DNA of 64,000 nt from Nitrosomonas sp. (GTDB taxonomy: Bacteria > Pseudomonadota > Gammaproteobacteria > Burkholderiales > Nitrosomonadaceae): assembly GCA_020890945.1 (NCBI GenBank), contig JAJHPK010000039.1:1-64000 (forward strand), read 5' to 3'. Made by a program: the position numbers and the translations under genes. Position 1 is the stretch's first letter. Each line of letters starts with the position of its first letter. A model generated the notes under the pieces. That model ran no database searches, had not been told where the DNA came from, and saw nothing but the letters and a program-made list of their open reading frames with translations. Below, in pieces: positions 49,771-59,049 of this stretch.

Positions 49771-52437
49771 TCAATTCAAATAATCCACCACATCACGCAC
49801 CATTTCATCATGATAATACTTGAACTTGGTGCGAGTCATCAGACCATGGCAGCTTAGACAAAAGGTTTTTTCGGGTTTGGTTTCACGCAGGAAACTGGTG
49901 TGTGGATCACCTTGGAGATTGTTGCGATTACCGGCCAAGGGTGGTGCTTTTTTCTCGAGATGTTCAGGACGCCACACATGGGGATCGTGGCAAGTTATGC
50001 AGGCAATATGACCAAAATCCGCCACGGCTTCTTTGCTATCGAGCAAAGGCATAAGCTTTTTGTCACTTTGTAGAATGATATCCTTGGCCGGATGATTAAA
50101 GTAGCCAATGGCTTTTTCCTTAGCCGGTGCAGACTTTGCGTCTTGATGACAATTCAGGCATAAACGATTGCGCCGTAGCGTATTCTGCTGTTGATCTGCT
50201 ACCGGTTGATCGGGTTGGCCCACCGCCTGCGCTGCAAACAAAAATGGTTGCTTGTCTTCATTGCGGTGCAAGCTATGACAGCTTCCGCATACACCGGCTT
50301 GTTTGGGAGTTTCTTTGAGCTGATTGTGGCTGTTTTTGGCGGTAATGCGTAAATCGTGATCGCTGCCAAGCACGGGAAGATTGTCTTTATGGCAGGATGA
50401 GCATAACTGGCCGTCACGATGCTCCAGACGCAATGCCGGAGTATCCGGTTTACCGCGATGAACGGTGTGGCATGTCAGGCAAGTCACTTGCTTGATTTCT
50501 TTCCCTTCAAGGATTACCGGATCGTTCAGCTCGAAATTAACCGGATGCACTCCTTTTTTCTGTGCTGCTTCTTTGCTATCCGCATGCTGGCGTTTGTGAC
50601 AGTTTTCGCACAGTTTTTCAGCAGGCTGATGCAATATGGCCGTTGCGAGCCGACCTTCATGAACTGGATGACAGGTGGTGCAGCTCAACCAGTCCAACGG
50701 CTTGCCATCGAATTCAATCCGTCGCTCCGGTTTGAAATTAACGGGGTGTACGCCTTTTTCTCTTGCATGTTTCGGGTTCCGGCTACTTTGGCGCTGGTGA
50801 CAGGCGGTGCACAAAAATTGCTCTTGTACCACCAGCATCGTCTTCTCTCCAGTTCCACCATGAATTTGATGGCAACTCTGACAGACAATTCCTTCTGGTC
50901 CCAACATGGCGCCAGCATCGCTCAGGCGTTGCGGTAGTCCATGAGTCAGTTCTTCGTCTTTGGGAAAACCTGGCGCCTTGCTAAATGGCCCTGGTTCCAT
51001 GCGGATACTCAAAGGATGATTAACTCCGCGTGCTTGGGGACTCTGATTGCGGGCATTACTGGCTTTGGACTCATGGCAGCGCTCGCATAACTTGGCATCA
51101 TCGTTGTTGACGCGCAACCAAGCATTCCGATGTCCTGAATAGAGAGTTGCCTGAGCATCGGTGTGATTATGCGGTGTATGGCAACTGACGCAACTGAGTC
51201 GATGATCTTTAATCGTGGGAAATTCATCCGGCAACTTGTCTTTGTGCGGTCTGGGCTGAGGAAAGCGCTTGGGAGGATCATAAACCGTCGGATGCTGACT
51301 GCCTTGTCCGATCGCCCATCGGGAATCGATCACCGGACCAAGGTGGCAACTGTCGCACATTTTTTCGCTGGCGACCGGCGACTGATCGGCAGTATCGAAA
51401 GCGCGCAGGGCTTCCGGTGCTTTCTCGGCCAATTCCAGATGACACATCAGGCATTCGCGACGCGCAGATTCTGGCTTGGCCACTCGTTGCAGCGGCATTG
51501 TCTCGGTGAAAGCAAGGCGAATTTTAACGACTCGGTTGGCACCGGTTTCACTGACTGCCAAAACATCGTCCTGATACGCCAGGCTAGTAGGATTCTCAAA
51601 GCTAACTACTTTACCGTGGCTGTCTGCTAGTGCTCCCAGTGGTTCTCCACGGTGAAACACCTGGATCGTACCCAGGTACGCATCGCTGATGAACAATAGT
51701 TCACGCCCGACATCCATCGCTAATCCACTGGGGCGAAACAATTCCCCGGACTGCAGGCCAAAACGACCGATCTGGGAAAACGGGCGCCCCAAGTCATTGA
51801 ATACTTGAACCCGGGCGTTGAGCGCGTCCACCACGTACAGAAATCGTTGTGTGTCGGCAACGATCTGGTAGGGATACTGAAATTGCCCAGCCGGACTACC
51901 TCGTTTGCCGGTGCAACCTTGCCATTTACCCTGATCGGCTTCAATCCAGCACAAGCGGGAACTACGATCGCTCCAGTAAATATGGTCGCCAACGCGGAGG
52001 GCCGCGACGGGATCGGGATCGATCTGGCAGTGATCGGCAGACTCGTTTTCTTTTTCATCGCAAGTCAGCTTCGGTAAATCATAGTGACGTTGGATGCGCC
52101 CTTGCCTATCCAGTGTTGTCAAACGGCGTCTGCCGGTATCGGTTACCAGAAAACCATTCTCCGTGGTAGTGATATCCAAGGGCTTTTTGAATGTCTCTGC
52201 TGCCTGCAGCAAAATCTTTTTCGAGTCTTGCAATCGCCACAGTTGACCGCGTACATCCAAAGCCATGATTCCGCCTTGCGGGGTAAGAGTCACACCCACC
52301 GGACGTTCAAGTGCATCGTAGGCAATCTGTTCCACCGCTGCCGGTCTGGGTGCAGCCTGGAGTACAAGCGGCAATAGCAAGCCGGGCAAAACCAAGAGAA
52401 AAAAGTATTGCGGTATTTTCGATATCACAGTGATCAT
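49771..52437 (-). CDS. NHL-repeat protein with 14 c-type haem motifs
   Basis: An 888-residue secreted protein. A signal peptide (YFFLLVLPGLLLPLVLQAAP) precedes a beta-propeller of NHL type (about residues 30-320; LERPVGVTLTPQGGIMALDV, FQYPYQIVADTQRFLYVVDA, LFRPSGLAMDVGRELLFISD). Residues about 325-888 hold 14 CX2CH motifs, from CLMCH and CDSCH to CITCH and CLSCH, many with downstream His residues suited to bis-His ligation. A propeller joined to a long haem chain suggests a protein-docking or substrate-binding head on an electron wire. Last gene of the cluster; its ATG overlaps the previous TGA by four bases. Confidence 0.88.
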   Translation of the reverse strand: MITVISKIPQYFFLLVLPGLLLPLVLQAAPRPAAVEQIAYDALERPVGVTLTPQGGIMALDVRGQLWRLQDSKKILLQAAETFKKPLDITTTENGFLVTDTGRRRLTTLDRQGRIQRHYDLPKLTCDEKENESADHCQIDPDPVAALRVGDHIYWSDRSSRLCWIEADQGKWQGCTGKRGSPAGQFQYPYQIVADTQRFLYVVDALNARVQVFNDLGRPFSQIGRFGLQSGELFRPSGLAMDVGRELLFISDAYLGTIQVFHRGEPLGALADSHGKVVSFENPTSLAYQDDVLAVSETGANRVVKIRLAFTETMPLQRVAKPESARRECLMCHLELAEKAPEALRAFDTADQSPVASEKMCDSCHLGPVIDSRWAIGQGSQHPTVYDPPKRFPQPRPHKDKLPDEFPTIKDHRLSCVSCHTPHNHTDAQATLYSGHRNAWLRVNNDDAKLCERCHESKASNARNQSPQARGVNHPLSIRMEPGPFSKAPGFPKDEELTHGLPQRLSDAGAMLGPEGIVCQSCHQIHGGTGEKTMLVVQEQFLCTACHQRQSSRNPKHAREKGVHPVNFKPERRIEFDGKPLDWLSCTTCHPVHEGRLATAILHQPAEKLCENCHKRQHADSKEAAQKKGVHPVNFELNDPVILEGKEIKQVTCLTCHTVHRGKPDTPALRLEHRDGQLCSSCHKDNLPVLGSDHDLRITAKNSHNQLKETPKQAGVCGSCHSLHRNEDKQPFLFAAQAVGQPDQPVADQQQNTLRRNRLCLNCHQDAKSAPAKEKAIGYFNHPAKDIILQSDKKLMPLLDSKEAVADFGHIACITCHDPHVWRPEHLEKKAPPLAGNRNNLQGDPHTSFLRETKPEKTFCLSCHGLMTRTKFKYYHDEMVRDVVDYLN

Positions 52438-53213
52438 CGGGTCAGATCAAGGATGCGAATCTTTTGTTCCTTGTCGTAGTTGCGTTTAAAGAATTGCGGG
52501 AGTACATGGCGTTGGATTTGCTTAGCCTGGTCAGGGTTCGCACCAAGGGCCTGAAGGTCGAACAGCGGCTTTTTTTCCTGGTGGCAACCATCGCATGACA
52601 AGCCCTGTGGCTCAAGCGGGCGATGCAGTTGGGCGTGTAGCTGAATCTTTTGTTCTGTATCGCCCTCGCGCCATAGGCGGGCGATGTCCTGTGCTTTTGC
52701 AGATGAAGGCAAGGGAACGGCGGGTTGGTCTTGCCAGAAAGGTGCGATTTTCACGTTTCCATCCGGCAGATTCTCGTTGTCCAGATCACGGCCCGCACGA
52801 AAGCGCGAAGCATCGGCTTCTAGTACCTGTCCGTTGGAAAAATCGAGCCATCGGTAAGCAAAAGTAACGTTTTTCGGACGAAAATGACAGGTACTGCACG
52901 CAATATAGCGGCTGTGCATGTTGAGCAAGGCGCGCGTCCACAGCGATTGCCGGTGTGGCAGGGGCAAATGACACATCTGGCAGAACGTTTCACCTTGACT
53001 GATTGGCTGCTGCGGACGGCGATGAAAAGGAGGCAACTGCTGATCCAGATCCTCTCGAATCTCGATTTCTCGGTAATCATGAATCGTTTTGCGCGACTCG
53101 GCCAGCCGTTTCTCGTCGGGACGCTGTTCGATGGCTTCCAGATAGATCGGATTTGCCTGTGCGCCACTGATCCAATAAAACGATGCAACCAGTAGTATGA
53201 ATCTAATAAACAT
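52434..53213 (-). CDS. Triheme cytochrome c, unknown function
   Basis: The 259-residue form from MFIRFILLVASFYWISGAQA (53213) is preferred because it gives a clean signal peptide. Three CX2CH motifs: FCQMCH, CSTCH and CDGCH. The rest is rich in Pro and charged residues with no known domain. The start overlaps the end of the diflavin fusion by 11 bases, and the stop overlaps the next start, so the three genes are translationally linked. Confidence 0.85.
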   Translation of the reverse strand: MFIRFILLVASFYWISGAQANPIYLEAIEQRPDEKRLAESRKTIHDYREIEIREDLDQQLPPFHRRPQQPISQGETFCQMCHLPLPHRQSLWTRALLNMHSRYIACSTCHFRPKNVTFAYRWLDFSNGQVLEADASRFRAGRDLDNENLPDGNVKIAPFWQDQPAVPLPSSAKAQDIARLWREGDTEQKIQLHAQLHRPLEPQGLSCDGCHQEKKPLFDLQALGANPDQAKQIQRHVLPQFFKRNYDKEQKIRILDLTR

Positions 53214-56109
53214 CGCGCTGATACCTTCCTTCCTGTTCCATAATCTTGACATAATCCACAGCCTGTTCGCGTGAGCGACCGCTGGCTTTGATGACAACAT
53301 CAATCAAGGCAGCATGAACATCCTTAGCCATGCGCGCCGCTTCGCCACAGATATAAAAGCTTCCACCTTCCTCCAGTAATGCATAAAGCGCTTGGGCTTC
53401 CTCACGCATGCGCTGATGGACATAGATACGCTCGGTCTGATCCCGCGAAAAAGCCAAAGACAGCTTGCTTAACACGCCCCGTTTGAGTTTGTCTTCCCAT
53501 TCTTGTTGGTAGAGAAAATCGCAGGCCTGATGCTGATCACCGAAAAACAGCCAATTTTTGCCCGATGCCCCGATTGCTTCACGCTCTTCGACAAACCCCC
53601 GGAAAGGCGCGACCCCGGTTCCGGGCCCTACCATGATCATGGGTGAGGCAGGATCCTTAGGTGGACGAAAATGTGCGTTTGTTTGCGTGAAAACCGGAAT
53701 ATGGCTACCGATCGGACGACGCGCCAGATAATTGGAAGATACCCCCTCGCGGTCCAGGTCGTAGGCATGGTAACGCACCACCCCTACTGTGACGTGCACC
53801 TGTCCCGGATGCATCTTGGGGCTGGACGAAATGGAATACAACCTGGGTGGAATGGCACGAAAAATCTTCAGAACTTCTTCAGCCGTCAGCGCCCCGAGCG
53901 GGAAGTCTTGCAGTATATCCAGCCAAAGCCTACCATAGAGATAATCCTGCAAAGCGGCGTCATTCGTCAGCAGTTGTGCCAATTCTGCGTTGCCGGTAAG
54001 GCTTGCGTATTTCTCCAACACAGGACGAGTCACTGTGGTAATTTCCAGCCGCCCGAGCAGCATTTCATGCAAACTGAGACGTTCCTCATTGTGGATGATT
54101 TCGTGATCGGGATTCCAGCCGAGTTGCCGGATGAAGCTTTCCACGTAGGGACCGCCATTACGAGGATAAATCCCCAAAGCGTCACCCGCTTCATAGGTCA
54201 GCCCCGAGTCGCCAAGATCAATTTCGATATGACGGGTTTCCTTCGATGAATTGGCAGCATTGAGATTGTTATTGCTCAATATCCTGGCCAAATACGGCCG
54301 CTGCTTTCCATAACCTGAAGATGTCGGCTTGACCTCCGGAGGTGGTTCGATGCCCTCATGGCCGCTAAGCTCCCGGTAGGCTGCAATTACTTGTGCCATC
54401 CACGCAGTGGCCGCTGCTTCAAAATCTACGTCGCCGTCGACCCGAGGCAAAACGGAAATCGCTCCGAGCTTGCTCAAATAAGTATCGAAATCCCTACCAC
54501 ATTGACAGAAATTACGATAACTGCTGTCCCCTAACGCGAACACGGCATAGTGCAGGTGCCCGAACAGGGGGGTAGTATGTTCCCTTGCTGCAAGTCCCTT
54601 CAGATAATGATACAGTGTCTGCGCGGTAAGGGGAGGCTCTCCTTCACCCTGCGTGCTAGTTAGCAAAAACAGATAACGAAGCCCGACCAGTTCTCGTGGC
54701 GCAAATTCCGCCATATTGATCAGGCGCACCGGAAGTTGCCAGCGTTCGGCCAGATTAAAATGCCGTTCGGCTAATTCTTCGGCATTACCAGTCTGCGATG
54801 CATAAAGAATAATCAGAGAATCGTCTAGTTCATCCGGTTTGGTTTGAACCGACGTGTCCTGACCGGCCGGCTTCTGCCATGGCCAGCGCTTTTCCGGCAG
54901 TTTCATTCCTAGCATCACCCGACGAAAACGATCTGCACCCAGCAATGGTTCGCCTGTTTCGCGCCGCTCCCACCACCACCATCCTCCCTGTCCCAGCAGA
55001 AACAATCCGGCAAACGGTCCCAGTATCATTAACACATTAAACCACCTCGATTTTTCATCCGCGGTTACAGGAGAAAAATCGGTGCCGCGTAATTTATCCG
55101 CATCAACCCAGGCAATGTTATGCACATCGGTTTTGAGAAAACCGGCGTTTCTGGGATCACGAGCATAATCCAGATGGCAACCCGACTGGCCGCAGGTTTC
55201 GGGTAGTCCGTCTTTGTGAGTGGATGATTGATCATCGCGTGAACGCTTGATGCTATGGCGCGCGCCAGCTCCTATCGGAGCGTGACAATCCAGGCATGAG
55301 GCACCATGTTCATTGCCAACTTCCAGCAACCTTCCATGAAGAAATTTGGCATAGCTTGCAACTGCCAGTACAAAGCGCGGTCCGGCTGGTTCGAGTTGGG
55401 GTTCACCTTGCTCTGTTTCGCTTTTTTCCGGATTTTCGATTTTTACCCTGCTCATGGCTTCGGTGTTGCCATGACAATTGATACACATCTTGTTTTCTTC
55501 ATTCTTGGAATAATGCTTGCCGACCAGACGCCGTAGGATATGGCCTGAATACTGATCACGCCAGACCTCTCCTTGATGGCAGTTGCCACACTGCATGTCG
55601 ACATGATCAAACGCTTCAAAGAAGATCGACAGACGCTCGGGCTTAATATAGGGTTCATTAAAATGGCAGCGTCGGCAGGATGGATTTTGCTGTTCCTCTA
55701 CCTCCTTAAGCCGATTGCCACCATGCAAATCTTTCGTCCATCCGGCATGCAAACCCTTGCCATGCGCTGATTGCTCGAACTCCTCGACAACGTTCCTGTG
55801 ACTGAAGGCTTTGCCTTTAGAAGGCTCTTTAACGTGACAGCTTTGACCGCAATCGACATAGCCATCTTTGGGATCATGAGGATAATCCTGAATTTGGCGA
55901 TGACAATCGCGGCAGGGCACACTGCCGTGCAGCGAAGCGTAATAATCCTTGCGCAAAATACTGGCAGTGCGCCGCGTCCCTTCTTCATCGATATACTCGA
56001 GCCCCGGTAAGCCATGACAGGAGAAACATCCATCCGGATCACTGTGACGCTCGAGTGCGCCAAGCGGCCAGGAAATGACCAGCAAGGCAAAAAACAAACT
56101 CCATTTCAT
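53203..56109 (-). CDS. Eight-haem cytochrome fused to an NADPH diflavin reductase
   Basis: A 968-residue protein. Residues 1-18 form a signal peptide or anchor. Residues 28-315 carry six CX2CH motifs (CFSCH, CRDCH, CRRCH, CGNCH, CINCH, CLDCH), one CX3CH (CGQSCH) and one CX4CH (CGQSGCH). One membrane span, residues about 356-380 (WFNVLMILGPFAGLFLLGQG), is followed by a basic stretch, indicating a cytoplasmic C-terminus. Residues 430-575 are a flavodoxin domain (IILYASQTGNAEELAERH), then FAD (RLYSISSSP at 757-765) and NADP (MVGPGTGVAPFRGF; SRDQTERIYVHQRM, an NADPH-type binding loop) domains as in CysJ and cytochrome P450 reductase. It could pass electrons between cytoplasmic NADPH and periplasmic haems. 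The reductase order FMN-FAD-NADP is standard, but the haem fusion is unfamiliar to me. Confidence 0.92.
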   Translation of the reverse strand: MKWSLFFALLVISWPLGALERHSDPDGCFSCHGLPGLEYIDEEGTRRTASILRKDYYASLHGSVPCRDCHRQIQDYPHDPKDGYVDCGQSCHVKEPSKGKAFSHRNVVEEFEQSAHGKGLHAGWTKDLHGGNRLKEVEEQQNPSCRRCHFNEPYIKPERLSIFFEAFDHVDMQCGNCHQGEVWRDQYSGHILRRLVGKHYSKNEENKMCINCHGNTEAMSRVKIENPEKSETEQGEPQLEPAGPRFVLAVASYAKFLHGRLLEVGNEHGASCLDCHAPIGAGARHSIKRSRDDQSSTHKDGLPETCGQSGCHLDYARDPRNAGFLKTDVHNIAWVDADKLRGTDFSPVTADEKSRWFNVLMILGPFAGLFLLGQGGWWWWERRETGEPLLGADRFRRVMLGMKLPEKRWPWQKPAGQDTSVQTKPDELDDSLIILYASQTGNAEELAERHFNLAERWQLPVRLINMAEFAPRELVGLRYLFLLTSTQGEGEPPLTAQTLYHYLKGLAAREHTTPLFGHLHYAVFALGDSSYRNFCQCGRDFDTYLSKLGAISVLPRVDGDVDFEAAATAWMAQVIAAYRELSGHEGIEPPPEVKPTSSGYGKQRPYLARILSNNNLNAANSSKETRHIEIDLGDSGLTYEAGDALGIYPRNGGPYVESFIRQLGWNPDHEIIHNEERLSLHEMLLGRLEITTVTRPVLEKYASLTGNAELAQLLTNDAALQDYLYGRLWLDILQDFPLGALTAEEVLKIFRAIPPRLYSISSSPKMHPGQVHVTVGVVRYHAYDLDREGVSSNYLARRPIGSHIPVFTQTNAHFRPPKDPASPMIMVGPGTGVAPFRGFVEEREAIGASGKNWLFFGDQHQACDFLYQQEWEDKLKRGVLSKLSLAFSRDQTERIYVHQRMREEAQALYALLEEGGSFYICGEAARMAKDVHAALIDVVIKASGRSREQAVDYVKIMEQEGRYQRDVY

Positions 56110-56111
56110 AC

Positions 56112-57173
56112 TTAGAGCTGTTGGATCGTTGCATATAAAACAAACATCAGCATGGCTGTAATCGTGAAGTAATGCAGCGTTTGCCTGACCATCACGCCCC
56201 TTACCGGGTCAGCCGCAGGCATCGGCGCAGGCGGAAAAGCTTGCCACTGCGGTTCAGGATAGATCTGAATGTTTTTCTTGATTCGCTTAGGTTGCACGTT
56301 CCGGGGACCGGTGGTCCATTCAATGGCGTTCCACTCACAATGATCCACGCAATCATGACACGACATACACGAAGTCTGATCAACCTGAGCAATGCCGTTG
56401 ACAATTTTGATCGACCCGGTCATGCAAGCCTTGGCACACTCATTGCAACCGGTGCAACGGCTACGCTCCACCCGGATGCGGTGAGTCATTTGCAATTTGG
56501 CACCGGCCCGATTGACCAAGCCGTCAATAGCGCCAATCGGACACATGAATTGACAATAGGCGCGCCCTTTCTCCGCGAAAAAACCCAGCATCAGAAGCAA
56601 GCTCAAGTTCGCCAGTCCGATCGTGGAGAAGATAAAAGCGACGCCAGCCGTACCACCAGTAAGCGCGGTAACCAGACGGGGTACCGTAATGAAATTACAC
56701 AGCGTACAGGCGCTAATTCCGACCATGGGCATAAGCAGAATATAGGTTGCAAGATAGCCGTAGCGAATAGGCACTTGCGGCAGAGGGCGGTAATCGATTT
56801 TCCAGCGAGGGCCGAGGACACGGCTTACCAGCTCACTGAGCCCGCCCACGGGACAGATGAATCCACACCAAATCCGACCATAGAAAAAAGTAACGGTGAG
56901 AATCATGAAGAAAAAGATAGTTCCGATCCAGGCCACTGACATGTGCATCCATAAATCATCCATACTCATGCCAGGAAAATAGAGATAAAAGCGGCGCATG
57001 CACAATACGCCGCAAAGATCATTATTCCCGACCAAACCAGGCAAAATGGCTAACGGCCCCAAAAAAGCAAGACAGGATAGCGTAATCATTGCATAGCGGA
57101 ATTTCTGAAATTTGGGCACCGCTTTAAAGCGACGCCAGAAAGACCAATTGTGTAAAGAGGCTGCTTGATTCAT
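56112..57173 (-). CDS. NapH-like membrane polyferredoxin
   Basis: A 353-residue inner-membrane protein with about five membrane spans, two CX3CP-type motifs in loops (GRIWCGFICPVGG and GRAYCQFMCPIGAIDG) as in NapH/NosR/CcoG proteins, and two ferredoxin-type 4Fe-4S motifs near residue 240-285 (RCTGCNECAKACMTG and SCMSCHDCVDHCEWN). The CMSCH inside the second motif is an iron-sulfur ligand set, not haem. A C-terminal span (YFTITAMLMFVLYATI) follows. It probably moves electrons between quinol, ferredoxin or the diflavin protein and the periplasmic cytochromes. It starts 12 bp after the hexahaem gene and ends two bases before the diflavin gene. Confidence 0.9.
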   Translation of the reverse strand: MNQAASLHNWSFWRRFKAVPKFQKFRYAMITLSCLAFLGPLAILPGLVGNNDLCGVLCMRRFYLYFPGMSMDDLWMHMSVAWIGTIFFFMILTVTFFYGRIWCGFICPVGGLSELVSRVLGPRWKIDYRPLPQVPIRYGYLATYILLMPMVGISACTLCNFITVPRLVTALTGGTAGVAFIFSTIGLANLSLLLMLGFFAEKGRAYCQFMCPIGAIDGLVNRAGAKLQMTHRIRVERSRCTGCNECAKACMTGSIKIVNGIAQVDQTSCMSCHDCVDHCEWNAIEWTTGPRNVQPKRIKKNIQIYPEPQWQAFPPAPMPAADPVRGVMVRQTLHYFTITAMLMFVLYATIQQL

Positions 57174-57185
57174 TTTATAATCTCC

Positions 57186-58082
57186 TTAATCTACAAAAGT
57201 ATGACATGCACGACACAAGGTGCCGTCTTTGGCGGCAAGACGTAGTAAAGCTTCCCCCTGAATTTGCTGATAGTCATAGGTGAGCGGTCGCCCATATCGG
57301 GCACTGATGACTGCCAGACGAGGCGCTTTGTCTTCAGCAATTGTTTCTTTCCATAAACTATCGCGATACCGCGGCGCTTCGTTCACTTTGGCAGTACTGA
57401 CCTGATGCGAGGCAGGCAATGATGTATCGATGACTCCAGGCGGATGCGGTGTATGACAAGTGATACAGGTGACACGGTTATCTTCGGTCAAAGGCAGGAT
57501 CACTTCGGGGTGTTCTTGCAAGAAACGCTCACGCTGCTTTTTCACTTTCTTGGAAGGCTCGACCTGATGCTCAAGCGCGTTAAAGTGAGGCGTCTTCAAA
57601 TGACAACCATAGCAGAGCTTATCCATCGGTGCTCTGAGCTTGAGTTCGGATAACTCGTAACGCTGATCACGCTCCAATACTTCCCGATGGCAATAGCGGC
57701 AATACTCTTCCTTCGGCTTGTCTTGAGCATCTAGCATATCGTGGATATTCGGCCGACGGTGTTTTTCTTCATCGTGGCAACGGTAGCAGAATTGGTTCAG
57801 GTCAGGATAAGGGCCATCACGAAGAAAATCCGGATGTTTCTTGTCGATCTTGGCGAAATCCTGCTTGTCGATATCCTCAATCCCATGACACACGGGACAC
57901 TTAAGCATCCGATCCGTTTGCAGCGGCAACCGGGAATCTAGTTGCATCGAATCAGGAACAGCAATGTCGACCAAATGGTGCAAAGGCGGTGTTTTGGGTT
58001 GTTTTTCCTTTCCCATCTCAGCAGCCCAACCCGGTAAATTGACCGTAAAACCGAACGCCAAAACAAAGACAAACCATTTCAT
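57186..58082 (-). CDS. Hexahaem cytochrome c
   Basis: From MKWFVFVLAFGFTVNLPGWA (start at 58082) 298 residues with a signal peptide and six CX2CH motifs: CPVCH, CYRCH, CRYCH, CYGCH, CITCH and CRACH. The ATG overlaps the preceding TGA by four bases (ATGA). It has the CXXCH-domain appearance of a periplasmic electron carrier. The family has no name that I recognise. Confidence 0.88.
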   Translation of the reverse strand: MKWFVFVLAFGFTVNLPGWAAEMGKEKQPKTPPLHHLVDIAVPDSMQLDSRLPLQTDRMLKCPVCHGIEDIDKQDFAKIDKKHPDFLRDGPYPDLNQFCYRCHDEEKHRRPNIHDMLDAQDKPKEEYCRYCHREVLERDQRYELSELKLRAPMDKLCYGCHLKTPHFNALEHQVEPSKKVKKQRERFLQEHPEVILPLTEDNRVTCITCHTPHPPGVIDTSLPASHQVSTAKVNEAPRYRDSLWKETIAEDKAPRLAVISARYGRPLTYDYQQIQGEALLRLAAKDGTLCRACHTFVD

Positions 58083-59047
58083 AATCCAGCCTGAGCGGCG
58101 CGCCCATGAGTATGGCAAAGGGTGCAATCGCTGCCGACCTGATGCACTCCAAACAGACCGTTTCCGGTATCTAGCCCGCCATCTTCAACCAGAATTTCCA
58201 TCTGATGGCACAGTACACACAACTGCGAGTAGTCTCCGTTGATGCTACGCACTGGCACTCCTTCCTGGCGGAAAGTGGAATAGAACACGCCCTTGCGGCT
58301 ATCATCCAAAATCAACTTGGCATTTTCGGTGCCGTGCATAGCGTGGCACTCGGTACACGGCAAGACTACACCGTAGCGATAAGGCGGACGCAAACCGGCA
58401 TAAGTCCGCTGACCACTACCCGATGCGAATCCATGCTTATCAATGTAATGCCAGCTTTCCTCGATGGCGATGATGGGATCCCGATAGTCTCCGTTGATCG
58501 GGAAATTGGCGTTTTGATGCTCGCGGTTATGACATCGTAGGCAAAACTCCGATTCGTGGGTGTATGCGCTCCTCAAACCCCATTGATCTGGCAGTTTGGT
58601 CAAGTCGACATTGATATCCCAGCGCCCATTCATATCGGAGGCTTCATGACAAGTCAGGCACTGCTGATCACTCAAATTACCCGTATCTTGATTGCGCAGG
58701 AAGTTATGCGCATGCTTACCGGACAGAATCGGTGTAGACGGTAAATCGTCGGAGTTGTGGCAAATAATGCAGCGGCGCTCTGCTGCCGTTCCGTTGCTGC
58801 CATGACAACCAGTGCAGGTATCATAGCCTTTGTCTCGCACGACGCCACGAATATTTGGCGCGTTTTTGTGAATCAGGCTCAGGACATGGCAGGACTGGCA
58901 TCGCTCTTTTCCCCACCCTTCGTGGCGTTCGCTCATTACCAGACGCCCTTCGTCAGGGGCAATGTCGATGAAATTAGCCGCCCAAGCAATTCCTACGATA
59001 ATTCCTGCACAAATAAAGAGCAGTATTGCCCAGAACCATTGCTTCAT
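58079..59047 (-). CDS. Octahaem cytochrome c
   Basis: A 322-residue protein with an N-terminal anchor or signal peptide (FWAILLFICAGIIVGIAWAA) and eight CX2CH motifs (CQSCH, CTGCH, CIICH, CLTCH, CLRCH, CTECH, CVLCH, CTLCH). The absence of an obvious cleavage motif suggests it may stay attached to the inner membrane. Situated between the heptahaem and hexahaem genes in the same transcript, two bases after the former. Confidence 0.88.
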   Translation of the reverse strand: MKQWFWAILLFICAGIIVGIAWAANFIDIAPDEGRLVMSERHEGWGKERCQSCHVLSLIHKNAPNIRGVVRDKGYDTCTGCHGSNGTAAERRCIICHNSDDLPSTPILSGKHAHNFLRNQDTGNLSDQQCLTCHEASDMNGRWDINVDLTKLPDQWGLRSAYTHESEFCLRCHNREHQNANFPINGDYRDPIIAIEESWHYIDKHGFASGSGQRTYAGLRPPYRYGVVLPCTECHAMHGTENAKLILDDSRKGVFYSTFRQEGVPVRSINGDYSQLCVLCHQMEILVEDGGLDTGNGLFGVHQVGSDCTLCHTHGRAAQAGL

Positions 59048-59049
59048 TA

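Noticed and set aside
53671..54249. 192-codon plus-strand frame opposite the diflavin reductase
   Set aside because: A long antisense shadow of a well-supported gene; no motif, no signal.
56112..57173. CMSCH string in the NapH-like protein as a haem site
   Set aside because: It lies inside the ferredoxin motif CMSCHDCVDHC, where the cysteines ligate a 4Fe-4S cluster on an inner-membrane protein.
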